From Colletes latitarsis (Eukaryota; Arthropoda; Insecta; Hymenoptera; Colletidae), in the NCBI RefSeq assembly GCF_051014445.1, contig NW_027488367.1:29683501-29747500 (forward strand): 64,000 nt of DNA, written 5' to 3'. A model generated the notes under the pieces. It saw only the letters and a list, made by a program, of their open reading frames with translations. It ran no database searches and had not been told where the DNA came from. The translations under genes and the position numbers were made by a program. Positions 27,212-37,036 of the stretch are shown one piece after another (within the stretch, counting starts at the first letter, position 1; each line of letters starts with the position of its first letter).

Positions 27212-28300
27212 ATGTCGACCCGACCTACCGCCGGGGAGGGAGAGGCCGTTCCTTCCTTGGAACTGTTGTTCGAGGGCCTGCAGAGGAGCCTCGCGGCGCA
27301 GTTCCAGGAGCAGCAGAGAACTTTCGAGTCCAGGTGGGAAGAGGATCGGAAGCGGACCGAAGAGAGGCAGGCCGCGAAGGAGGCTGCCGCTTCGGCGAAG
27401 GAGGCTGCTGTGGAAGGAAGGATAAGGGCCATGGAAGACCGTTATCAGGTGCTTGCGGAGAATTTTAAAAGTGTGATCGATAACCTGTCGGCCGCGGCGT
27501 TCCGTAGCGAGGATCGCGAGTCCAGCCTTGTTAATAATTTTGTTAGGGATAATCCTGTTGTTGCTGGACTCGCGATGCCTTCCACTTCGCAGTCGGCTCC
27601 TCCGTTGGAAGCGACTGGTGGATTTCTGGGGTACGTCCTAAAACCACCAGCGTTTGATGGAAGAGCTTGTTGGGAGGAGTACCGGGTGCAATTCGAGGCG
27701 ATTGCGAAGGCGAATGGATGGGATGCACCAAGGAAAGCGTTGGCCTTGGTCGCATGTCTGGAGGGGCCCGCTCGGAGTGTTTTGACTACCCTTTCCGAGG
27801 AGTCGCGTTGTGATTTTGGTGTCTTGGTTTCCGCTTTGGAGTTCCGTTTCGGAACCAAGAATTTCGCGAATCTAAATTACGTGAAATTCCAAAATTATAC
27901 TCAACGGAAGGGGGAGTCGATTTCTGATTTGGCTTCGGAGATTGAGAGGTTGGCGCAGGCTTCCTTTGGTGATTGTCCAATGGAAGTCAGGGATAAGCTG
28001 GCCGCCTCTCAGTTCGTCTCCGCCCTGGCCAATGAGGAAATGAGGAGGACGCTGAGGCTAGGCGGTTTCACTACTCTCAGGGCGGCTGTGATCAGAGCCC
28101 TGGAGATTGAGGCCGTCGAGTCTGTGGCCCCTGGTCCTTGCCGTGTTAAGGACTGCATTCAGGGTGTCACTTGTTTTCCCAAGGGAAAGTTGGAGAAGAG
28201 GACTGCTGGGAAGCCGGTCTCGGAGTGCTGGAACTGCGGACAGGAGGGACATTTACAGCGGAACTGCCCGAAGAAGAGGAGGAGAGAAGAGGCCCCCTAG
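27212..28300 (+). CDS. Gag polyprotein of the LTR element
   Basis: This is the structural protein expected to form particles and bind the element RNA. From the ATG at 27212 it has 362 residues. Residues about 22-92 are rich in E, K, R, A and Q and look like a coiled coil. Residues about 144-305 resemble the retrotransposon Gag/capsid family (PPAFDG, WEEYRVQFEAIA, FRFGTKNFAN). The C-terminus has a CCHC knuckle, CWNCGQEGHLQRNC, at about 339-352, followed by basic residues. An alternative in-frame ATG at 27158, inside the LTR, would add 18 residues read through the primer binding site; I chose 27212 because it follows the LTR. The frame is intact. A GGGAAAG heptamer at 28183-28189 is in phase for a -1 shift into the next frame. 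Confidence 0.88.
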   Translation: MSTRPTAGEGEAVPSLELLFEGLQRSLAAQFQEQQRTFESRWEEDRKRTEERQAAKEAAASAKEAAVEGRIRAMEDRYQVLAENFKSVIDNLSAAAFRSEDRESSLVNNFVRDNPVVAGLAMPSTSQSAPPLEATGGFLGYVLKPPAFDGRACWEEYRVQFEAIAKANGWDAPRKALALVACLEGPARSVLTTLSEESRCDFGVLVSALEFRFGTKNFANLNYVKFQNYTQRKGESISDLASEIERLAQASFGDCPMEVRDKLAASQFVSALANEEMRRTLRLGGFTTLRAAVIRALEIEAVESVAPGPCRVKDCIQGVTCFPKGKLEKRTAGKPVSECWNCGQEGHLQRNCPKKRRREEAP

Positions 28301-28563
28301 ATGAAGGGAAACTGGAAGAAGTTGGCGTAGTGGGGCTCCCGCCGACTTCGTCTTCATCCGCCCCCGTCGTGCGCAGGATCGCTGTCAAGGATTGTTCTTC
28401 CGTCGAGGAGGGAGAGTCTCGCAAGAGGAGATATCCGGACGAAGAAGAGGATACACCGGAAAAGGGGACTGAATGCGAAAGACCCATGGAGTGTTGGAAC
28501 TGCGGGGAAACGGGACCTATGCGGTGGAATTGCCCCAGGAAGTACCAGCAGAAGGCGGCGTAG
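28190..28563 (+). pseudogene. -1-frame extension of gag with degenerate second knuckle
   Basis: This frame, -1 relative to gag, overlaps the gag end and stays open to a TAG at 28561-28563. It ends with CWNCGETGPMRWNC, which matches the gag knuckle except that the zinc-binding His is Pro. The DNA around it (from 28489) repeats the gag knuckle DNA (from 28223) at an offset of 266 bp, which shifts the frame. I read it as the start of the former pol frame, or a duplicated gag end, now cut short. The frameshift is inferred, not shown. Confidence 0.5.
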
Positions 28564-28679
28564 AAGGAGAATTGTTCCGCGTTGAAGGAATCGCCGAGAT
28601 GATTTGGAAAATGAATCATCGTCATGGTCAACTGACTGCAATGGAAGGACCTTTTAAGAAGGGAAGAGGAGTACCCTTT

Positions 28680-28905
28680 GGAGGGATAAGGCTCGCCGGA
28701 GCACCTTCTCAGGGGATGGCGCTCGGCGGGGCATCTTTTGGAAGGATAGGGCTCGTGGGAGCACCTTTCGAAGGGATAAGGCTCGTCGCAGCACTCTTTG
28801 AAGGGATAGGGCTCGCCAGAGCACCTTCTGGAGGGATGGCGCTCGTCGGGGCATCTTTCGGAAGGATAGGGCTTATGGGAGCACCTTCTGAAGGGAAAGC
28901 GCTGT
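28680..28905 (+). repeat. 30-bp minisatellite inside the LTR element
   Basis: Seven full 30-bp units and a partial eighth follow the pattern GGAGGGATAAGGCTCGCCGG plus GAGCACCTTCT-like ends. Alternate units differ (AGGGCTC versus TGGCGCTC), so units 1-4 and 5-8 form a 120-bp higher-order repeat. Because 30 is a multiple of three, several frames stay open. The plus frame starting at ATG 28473 reads a decapeptide pattern like GIRLAGAPSQ, but nothing shows it is translated. It sits where pol would be. Confidence 0.9.
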
Positions 28906-28944
28906 ATGTTATGGGTTCCCTGCCAAGGTCTGTGCTGAAGGTGA

Positions 28945-29091
28945 CAACAAGAAGGCGATGTGAAGAATCGGCTGGATAAGTTGGGTTTCCGTATAGTCCG
29001 TTTCCAGAAGTCCAAACCAAGGGTTGAGCATGTGAATCGACTGGCTCGGTACGATTCACGAGACGCCCCCTGCGAAGATATTGCGAGGTGA
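28945..29091 (+). pseudogene. Remnant of pol: integrase C-terminus
   Basis: Between a TGA at 28942 and a TGA at 29089 one frame reads ...LDKLGFRIVRFQKS and then KPRVEHVNRLARYDSRD. The pattern KP(R/K)V-HV-RLA-Y is the usual end of Ty3/gypsy integrases, just before the pol stop. Everything upstream in pol is absent, replaced by the minisatellite and a short junction. No start codon is expected. Assignment is from motif memory, not a database search. Confidence 0.6.
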
Positions 29092-29753
29092 GGATCGAGG
29101 AAGATGGCCGACATCTTCGTCCAAGAAGAGGACGTTTCATCGCAGAAGGCGAGGATCGGGTTTTCCTACCGGCCGCGGAGGACTCTCCATTTCCGCAGGT
29201 CAGAACGGCCGGGGAAGTGCGATTCTCCCCGGGGAGGGTCGCCCCCCAGTCATGCTCGACTCTAATAGCGGAGTGGGGCACAGACGGTCGGACGGCGGAA
29301 TTGTGGTATGTTCCACAACTGAACTTCGAGGAAATTCTCCTTGGAGATCGGGGAACATCCCATGGGAAGTTCTTTCGTGAGGCTGGGGGGAATCCGCATC
29401 CGGGAAGTCCTCAAGAAAGAAGCACGCAAGCCGCAAGAGTCAAGGGGAAGGGCGAGGAGCAGTCGGGATTTCCTCATCCTCGAAGATGTCTAAGTTCGGA
29501 CGAAGTATTCCGAAGGTTACACCGGCGCCTTGCTCAAGGTTTTTCAGTGGTTTTCCTTGGGACGAAGGACGAATGTCAAGGTGCTGACTGTCTGATAAAG
29601 GCCACTCAGGTAAATGATCGACCTATTAGTTTATCTACTTTACAGGCAGAGGTGTACAGGTTCGACGCAGCTTCGCGACAACCCGGAGGTTAGGAGACTA
29701 CGGGTGAAGTTGGCTGTTCGAACGGAATTTGCAGCGGTCGGGACGACCGCTCT
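29092..29753 (+). other. Unrecognised tail of the LTR element
   Basis: About 660 bp lies between the pol remnant and the polypurine tract. One frame stays open from about 29088 to 29693 (roughly 200 codons) but contains no ATG and resembles nothing I know, so I do not call a gene. It may be 3' untranslated sequence or a decayed env-like region. Confidence 0.45.
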
Positions 29754-29767
29754 GAAGGAAGAGGGAG
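29754..29767 (+). promoter_or_regulatory. Putative polypurine tract
   Basis: GAAGGAAGAGGGAG, all purine, ends three bases before the 3' LTR. This is the place and composition expected of the plus-strand primer in LTR reverse transcription. Confidence 0.7.
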
Positions 29768-29770
29768 CAG

Positions 29771-30080
29771 TGTTGCGACGGTATGAAGATGCCGCGCAAT
29801 ACCGCGAAATTGCATCGTCGCAATGGTGTGAAGAGGCTTCGCGACGAAGTGAAGCTGCCACACGAAAACGAGCGGATGCGAGATCCCGAGCCTTCCGGTT
29901 GCTGAGAGACCGGAAACGATTTGAAGATTAGAATTACGACAGATCGCAAGGCGAACAGACGTATTGAAAAGCACTGTTGTTAATAAAGTTCCCAGTTTAC
30001 ATTAGTTTGTTACGTTGTGCTGTTTTAATTGTGTTGTGACAATATGAGGCGAGAGACGAGCAATACTCCCCGGCGCAACA
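29771..30080 (+). repeat. 3' LTR (310 bp)
   Basis: It is identical to the 5' LTR except A at 30054 instead of C at 27168. The AATAAA is at 29982-29987. It is followed directly by the second ATAT of the target duplication and the satellite. Confidence 0.95.
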
Positions 30081-33000
30081 ATATTTTAGAGGATAACGCC
30101 GGTTATGTCTGGGTTAGGTCTGGTATTTGTTATCAACAAGCTCATACTTTCGCGTTTTTCGCATACTTGAAGGGCCAGGTCCTGGGCTTTTTCTGATTTG
30201 AATAACGCAGTAACGAGGTACTACACTGAAACAGTCAACTAAACTTGGATCCGATTAATATTTTAGAGGATAACACCGGTTAAGTTTGTGTTAGGTCTGG
30301 TATTTGCAATCATCTGCCTCATACTTTCGCATACTTCGCATACTTGTTGGTCAGATCCTGGGCTTTTTCTGATTTGGATTACGTAGTAATGTGGTACCAC
30401 ACTGAAACAGTCAACTAAACCTGGTCCGATTAATATTATAGAGGATAACGCCGGTTATGTCTGGGTTAGTTCTGGTATTTGTCATCATCTAGCTCATACT
30501 TTCGCATTCTTTGCATACTTGTTGGCCAGATCCTGGGCTTTTTCTGGTTTGGATCACGTAGTAATGTGATACCACACTGAAACAGTCAATTAAACCTGGT
30601 TGCGATTAATATTTTAGAGGATAACGCCGGTTATGTCTGGGTTAGTCCTGGTATTTGCAATCATCTGGCTCGTACTTTCGCATTTTTCGCATACTTGAAT
30701 GGCCAGATCCTGGGCTTTTTCTGGTTTGGATCACGTAGTAATGTGGTACCAGACTGAAACAGTCAATTAAACCTGGTTGCGATTAATATTTTAGAGGATA
30801 ACACCGGTTATGTCTGGGTTAGTTCTGGTATTTGCAATCATCTGGCTCATACTTCCGCATTTTTCGAATACCTGTTGGCCAGTTACTGGGTTTTTTCTGG
30901 TTTGATTACGTAGTAATGTGGTACCACACCGAGACAGTCAATTAAACCTGGTTGCGATTAATATTTTAGAAGAGAACGCCGGTTATGCCTGGGTTAGGTC
31001 CGGTATTTGCCATCATCTGACTCATAATTTCGCATACTTCGCATACTTGTTGGTCAGATCCTGGGCTTTTTCTGATTTGGATTACGTAGTAATGTGGTAC
31101 CACACTGAAACAGTCAACTAAACCTGGTCCGATTAATATTATAGAGGATAACGCCGGTTAAGATTGTGTTAGGTCTGGTATTTGCAATCATCTGCCTCAT
31201 ACTTTCGCATCTTTCGCATACTTGTTGGCCAGATCGTGGGTTTTTTCTGGTTTGATTACGTAGTAATGTGGTACCACACCGAAACAGTCAATTAAACCTG
31301 GTTGCGATTAATATTTTAGAGGATAACGCCGGTTATGTCTGGGTTAGTTCTGGTATTTGTCATCATCTAGCTCATACTTTCGCATTCTTTGCATACTTGT
31401 TGGCCAGATCCTGGGCTTTTTCTGGTTTGGATCACGTAGTAATGTGGTACCACACTGAAACAGTCAATTAAACCTGGTTGCGATTAATATTTTAGAGGAT
31501 AACGCCGGTTATGTCTGGGTTAGTTCTGGTATTTGCCATCATCTAGCTCATACTTTCGCATTCTTCGCACACTTGTTGGCCAGATCCTGGGCTTTTTCTG
31601 GTTTGGATCACGTAGTAATGTGATACCACACTGAAACAGTCAATTAAACCTGGTTGCGATTAATATTTTAGAGGATAACGCCGGTTATGTCTGGGTTAGT
31701 CCTGGTATTTGCAATCATCTGGCTCGTACTTTCGCATTTTTCGCATACTTGAATGGCCAGATCCTGGGCTCTTTCTGGTTTGGATCACGTAGTAATGTGG
31801 TACCAGACTGAAACAGTCAATTAAACCTGGTTGCGATTAATATTTTAGAGGATAACACCGGTTATGTCTGGGTTAGTTCTGGTATTTGCAATCATCTGGC
31901 TCATACTTCCGCATTTTTCGAATACCTGTTGGCCAGTTACTGGGTTTTTTCTGGTTTGATTACGTAGTAATGTGGTACCACACCGAGACAGTCAATTAAA
32001 CCTGGTTGCGATTAATATTTTAGAAGAGAACGCCGGTTATGCCTGGGTTAGGTCTGGTATTTGCCATCATCTAGCTCATACTTTCGCATTCTTCGCATAC
32101 TTGTTGGCCAGATCCTGGGCTTTTTCTGGTTTGGACCACGTAGTAATGTGGTACCACACTGAAACAGTCAATTAAATCTGGTTGCGATTAATATTTTAGA
32201 AGAGAACGCCGGTTATGCCTGGGTTAGGTCTGGTATTAGCCACCATCTAGCTCATACTTTGGTATTTTTCGCATACTTGAATGGCCAGGTCCTGGGCTTT
32301 TTCTGATTTGGATCACGCAGTAATGTGGTACTACACTGAAACAGTCAATTAAACTTGGTTCCGATTAATATTTTAGTGGATAACGCCAGTTATGCCTGGT
32401 TTAGGTCTGGTATTTGCCATCGTCTAGCTCATACTTTCGCATTCTTCGCATACTTGTTGGCCAGATCCTGGGTATTTTCTGGTTCCTATCACGTAGTGTT
32501 GTGGTACCACACCGAAACAGTCAATTAAACCTGGCTCCGATTAATAATTTAGAGGAAAGCGCCGGTTATGTCTGGGTTAGGTCTGGTATTTGCAATCATC
32601 TGACCCATACTTTCGCATTTTTCGAATACTTGAATGGCCAGATCCGGGACTTTTTCTGATTTGGATCACGCAGTAATGTGGTACCACACTGAAACAGTCA
32701 ACTAAGCCTGGTCCGATTAATATTATAGAGGATAACGCCGGTTAAGTTTGTGTTAGGTCTGGTATTTGCAATCATCTGCCTCATACTTTCGCATCTTGCG
32801 CATAGTTGTTGGCCAGATCGTGGGTTTTTTCTGATTTGGATTACGTAGTAATGTGGTGCCACACCGAAATAGTCAATTAAACCTGGTTGCGAGTAATATT
32901 TTAGAGAATTCGCCGGCTATGTCTGAATTAGGTCTGGTATTTGCCAACACCTAGCTCATACTTTCGCATTTTTCGAACACCTGTTGGCCAGATACTGGGT

Positions 33001-34680
33001 GTTTTCTAGTTTCGATCACGTAGTTATGTGGTACAACACCGAAACAGTCAATTAAAGCTGGTTTCGATCAATGTTTTAGGGGGAAACACCGGTTATGTCT
33101 GGGTTAGGTCTGGTATTTGGAATCACCTCTCCCATACTTTCGCATTTTTCGCATACTTGTTGGCCAGATCCTGTGCTTTTTCTGGTTTGGATCACGTAGA
33201 GTTGTGGTACCCCACCGAAACAGTCAATTAAACCTGGTTGCGATTAATAATTTAGAGGATAACGCCGGTTATGTCTGGGTGAGGTCTGTTATTTGCCTTC
33301 ATCTAGCTCATACTTTCGCATTTTTTGCATAGCTGTTTGCCAGATCCTGGCCTTTTTCCGGTTTGGATCACGTAGTGATGTGGTACCACACCGAAACAGT
33401 CAATTAAACCTGGTTGCGATTAATATTTTAGAAGATAACGCCGGTTATGTCTGGGTTAGGTCTGGTATTAGCCATAATCTAGCTCATACTTTGGTATTTT
33501 TCGCATACTTGAATGGCCAGGTCCTGGGGTTTCCTGATTTGGGTCACGCAGTAATGAGGTACCACACTGAAACAGTCAATTAAACCTGGTTGCGGTTAAT
33601 ATTTTAGAAGATAACGCCGGTTATGTCTGGGTTAGGTCCGGTATTTGCCATCATCTGACTCATAATTTCGCATACTTCGCATACTTGTTGGCCAGATCCA
33701 GGGCTTTTTCTGATTTGGATTACGTAGTAATGTGGTGCCACACTGAAACAGTCAACTAAACCTGGTCCGATTAATATTATAGAGGATAACGCCGGTTAAG
33801 TTTGTGTTAGGTCTGGTATTTGCAATCATCTGCCTCATACTTTCGCATCTTTCGCATACTTGTTGGCCAGATCGTGGGTTTTTTCTGGTTTGATTACGTA
33901 GTAATGTGGTACCACACCGAAACAGTCAATTAAACCTGGTTGCGATTAATATTTTAGAAGATAACGCCGGTTATGTCTGGGTTAGGTCTGGTATTAGCCA
34001 TCATCTAGCTCATACTTTGGTATTTTTCGCATACTTGAATGGCCAGGACCTGGGCTTTTTCTGATTTGGATCACGCAGTAATGTGGTACTACACTGAAAC
34101 AGTCAATTAAACTTGGTTCCGATTAATATTTTAGTGGATAACGCCGGTTATGCCTGGTTTAGGTCTGGTATTTGCCATCATCTAGCTCATACTTTTGCAT
34201 TCTTCGCATACTTGTTGGCCAGATCCTGGGCTTTTTCTGGTTTGGATCACGTAGTAATGTGGTACCACACTGAAACAGTCAATTAAACCTGGTTGCGATT
34301 AATACTTTAGAGGATATCGCCGGTTATGTCTGGGTTAGTTTTGGTATTTGCAATCATCTGGCTCATACTTTCGCATTCTGCGCATACTTGTTGGCCAGAT
34401 CCTGGGTATTTTCTGGTTTCGAACACATAGTGTTGTGGTACCACACCGAAACAGTCAATTAATCTTGGTTCCGATTAATATTTTAGTGGATAACGCCGGT
34501 TATGTCTGGGTTAGGTCTGGTATTTGCCATCATCCGACTCAGACTTTCGCATTTTTCGCATACTTGTTGGCCAGATGCTGGTTTTTTTCTGGTTTGGATT
34601 ACGTAGTAATGACGTACCACACTGAAACAGTCAATTAAACCTGGTTCCGATTAATATTTTAGAGGATAACGCCGGTTATG

Positions 34681-34702
34681 TCTGGGTTAGGTCTGGGTTA
34701 GG
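34681..34702. repeat. 11-bp tandem duplication within a monomer
   Basis: TCTGGGTTAGG is present twice in a row, followed by TCTGG, making this monomer about 187 bp. It is a slippage-type change at one monomer only. Confidence 0.9.
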
Positions 34703-36480
34703 TCTGGTATTAGCCTTCATCTAGCTCATACTTTGGTATTTTTCGCATACTTGAATGGCCAGGACCTGCGATTTTTCTGGTTTGGATCACGTAGTAATAT
34801 GGTACCACACTGAGACAGTCAATCAAACCTGGTTCCGATTAATATTTTAGAGGATAACGCCGGTTATGTCTGGGTTAGGTCTGGTATTTGCCATCATCCG
34901 ACTCAGACTTTCGCATTTTTCGCATACTGGTTGGCCAGATGCTGGTTTTTTTCTGGTTTGGATTACGTAGTAATGTGGTACCACACTGGAGCAGTCAATT
35001 AATCCTGGTTCCGGTTATTATTTTAGAGGATAACGCCGGTTAGGTTTGTGCTAGGTCTGGTATTTGCAATCATCTGGCTCATACTTTCGCATTTTTCGAA
35101 TACCTGTTGGCCAGATACTGGGTATTTCCTGGTTTCGATCACGTAGTGTTGTGGTACCACACCGAAACAGTCAATTAAACCTGGTTGCGATTAATATTTT
35201 AGAAGATAACGCCGGTTATGTCTGGGTTAGGTCTGGTATTAGCCATCATCTAGCTCATACTTTCGCATTTTTCGCAAACTTGTTGGCCAGATCCTGGGTT
35301 TTGTCCGGTTTGGATCACGTAGTAATGTGGTACCACACTGGAGCAGTCAATTAATCCTGGTTCCGATTATTATTTTAGAGGATAACGCCGGTTAGGTTTG
35401 TGCTAGGTCTGGTATTTGCAATCACCTGTCTCATACTTTCGCATTTTTCGCATACTTGTTGCCCAGATCCTGGGCTTTTTCTGGTTTGGATCACGTAGTA
35501 ATGTGGTACCACACTGAAACAGTCAATTAAACCTGTTTCCTATTAATACTTTTGGGGATAACGCCGGTTATGCCTGGGTTAGTTCTGGTATTTGCAATCA
35601 TGTGGCTCATACTTTCGCATTTTTCGCATACTTGTTGGACAGATCCTGGGACTTGCTCTGGTTTGGACTACATAATAATGTGGTACCACACCGAAACAGT
35701 CAATTAAACCTGGTTGCGATTAATATTTTAGAAGATAACGCCAGTTATGTCTGGGTTAGGTGTGGTATTAGCCATCATCTAGCTCATAGTTTGGTATTTT
35801 TCGCATACTTGAATGGCCAGGTCCTGGGCTTTTTCTGATTTGGATCACGCAGTAATGTGGTATTACACTGAAACAGTCAATTAAACTTGGTTCCGATTAA
35901 TATTTTAGTGGATAACGCCGGTTATGCCTGGTTTAGGTCTGGTATTTGCAATCATTTGGCTCATACTTTCGCATTCTTCGCATACTTGTTGGCCAGATCC
36001 TGGGTATTTTCTGGTTTCGATCACGTAGTGTTGTGGTACCACACCGAAACAGTCAATTAAGTCTGGTTGCGATTAACATTTTAGAGGATAACGGCGGTTA
36101 TGGCTGGGTCAGTTCTGGTATTTGCGATCATCTGACTCATACTTTCGCATTCTTCGCATGCTTGTTGGCCAGATCCGGGACTTTTTCTGATTTGGATCAC
36201 GCAGTAATGTGATACTACACTGAAACAGTCAATTAAACTTGGTTCCGATTAATATTTTAGTGGATGACGCCGGTTAGGTTTGTGTTAGGTCTGGGATTTG
36301 CAATCATCTGACTCCGACTTTCGCATTTTTCGCATACTTGTTGGCCAGATCCTGGGTTTTTTCTGGTTTGATTACGTTGTAATGTGGTACCACACCGAAA
36401 CAGTCAATTAAACCTGGTTGCGATTAATATTTTAGAAGATAACGCCGGTTATGTCTGGGTTAGGTCTGGTATTTGCCAAC

Positions 36481-36496
36481 ACCTAGCTCATACTTT
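36481..36496. other. Target site duplication of the R1-clade insertion, left
   Basis: ACCTAGCTCATACTTT, part of a satellite monomer, stands directly before the T-tract and is repeated at 43960-43975 directly after the upstream 5' end. Sixteen bases are shared; the length could be a few less because the last T bases merge with the tail. R1 elements typically make duplications of about 14 bp. Confidence 0.9.
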
Positions 36497-36521
36497 TTCT
36501 TTTTTTTTTTTTTTTTTTTTT
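36497..36521 (-). other. A-tail of the R1-clade element
   Basis: The plus strand has TTCT then a run of T, so 24 of 25 bases are T. On the minus strand this is the 3' A-tail, directly abutting the target duplication, as expected from target-primed reverse transcription. Confidence 0.92.
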
Positions 36522-37036
36522 GTCGTGGGGAAAATCTTCGAAAGACTCCCTCCCACCTCCTTGGGGAGAGGTGGGAGGGGTGTGTGGGATTCCCCGCGCC
36601 CGTACAACGACAGGCGCGGGACCTACCCACTAAAAACCCCACGGTGACCCTTCGGCACGCTTTGGGAGGATACCGGGAATCGCTCGAAGCATTCTTCCGG
36701 TATCCTCCCCGTGCCCGCGCTTTCGCGCCCATCCCCCGGGGGACAATCGGTCCCCCCAGTAGACACACTGCCTCATAGCGGCGGGACGGGGCCACTCCAT
36801 CCCGCCGCTATCCGTCCCGGGGCCGCGTTTAGTGGCGGCTGCGAGCCCCAACTCGCAACCGCCCGCGACCCCGTTTCCACCCCTCGGCGGCCGGGCGTTC
36901 ATGGCCGCACCAGACCGCCGAGGGTGCCTCCCCTTGCGTCGGACCGGTAGGGGGAGGCACTCCTACCCCCAACCGGTCCGACCCGGCGCCGCCTGGCGGG
37001 AGGGGGGTCCCCTCAGGACCCCCCTCCCAGCCTAGG
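36522..37036 (-). other. 3'UTR with consecutive hairpins
   Basis: These 515 bases between the ORF2 stop and the A-tail are packed with inverted repeats (plus-strand arms): 36551-36559/36568-36576 (9 bp), 36593-36600/36613-36620 (8), 36664-36676/36697-36709 (13), 36738-36744/36750-36756 (7), 36775-36786/36800-36811 (12), 36834-36845/36852-36863 (12, one G-U in the RNA), 36881-36890/36915-36924 (10), 36924-36933/36951-36960 (10), 36938-36948/36972-36982 (11) and 36998-37010/37016-37028 (13). All but the noted one are perfect. In related elements 3'UTR structure is recognised by the reverse transcriptase; that role is inferred here. Confidence 0.88.
36924..36982 (-). other. Potential H-type pseudoknot in the 3'UTR
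   Basis: GTGCCTCCCC (36924-36933) pairs with GGGGAGGCAC (36951-36960), and GTCGGACCGGT (36938-36948) pairs with ACCGGTCCGAC (36972-36982). The arms interleave in the order 1-2-1-2, the layout of an H-type pseudoknot with 10- and 11-bp stems. The two stems could also be alternatives. Confidence 0.6.

Larger units (their letters stand above)
26885..30080 (+). mobile_element. Non-autonomous Ty3/gypsy-type LTR retrotransposon
   Basis: A 3196-bp element sits inside the satellite with 310-bp direct LTRs that begin TGTTGCG and end CGCAACA, flanked by an ATAT target duplication. In order it holds the 5' LTR, primer-binding-like site, gag, a -1-frame extension with a second knuckle, a 30-bp minisatellite, an integrase C-terminal remnant, an unrecognised tail, a polypurine tract and the 3' LTR. 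The 2.58-kb interior has no protease, reverse transcriptase, RNase H or integrase catalytic core, so it cannot mobilise itself. The LTRs differ at one position (C at 27168, A at 30054), which points to very recent insertion. Assignment to Ty3/gypsy rests on the Gag style, the 4-bp duplication and the pol remnant; the lineage within it is not assigned. Confidence 0.9.
30081..36496. repeat. Satellite array, middle block
   Basis: About 36 monomers of the same family continue in phase between the two insertions. A block around 30918-31121 is repeated around 31972-32175 (offset 1054 bp, six monomers). Monomers with TAGAGAATTCGCC and CTGAATTAGG first appear here (near 32901). No genes were seen. 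Confidence 0.96.

Noticed and set aside
28473..28979. 168-codon frame across the minisatellite
   Set aside because: It stays open mainly because the 30-bp unit is a multiple of three; antisense frames are open too. It is no evidence of a protein.
29088..29693. About 200-codon open frame in the LTR element tail
   Set aside because: It has no ATG, resembles no family I know and overlaps other open frames. I list the stretch as unrecognised rather than as a gene.
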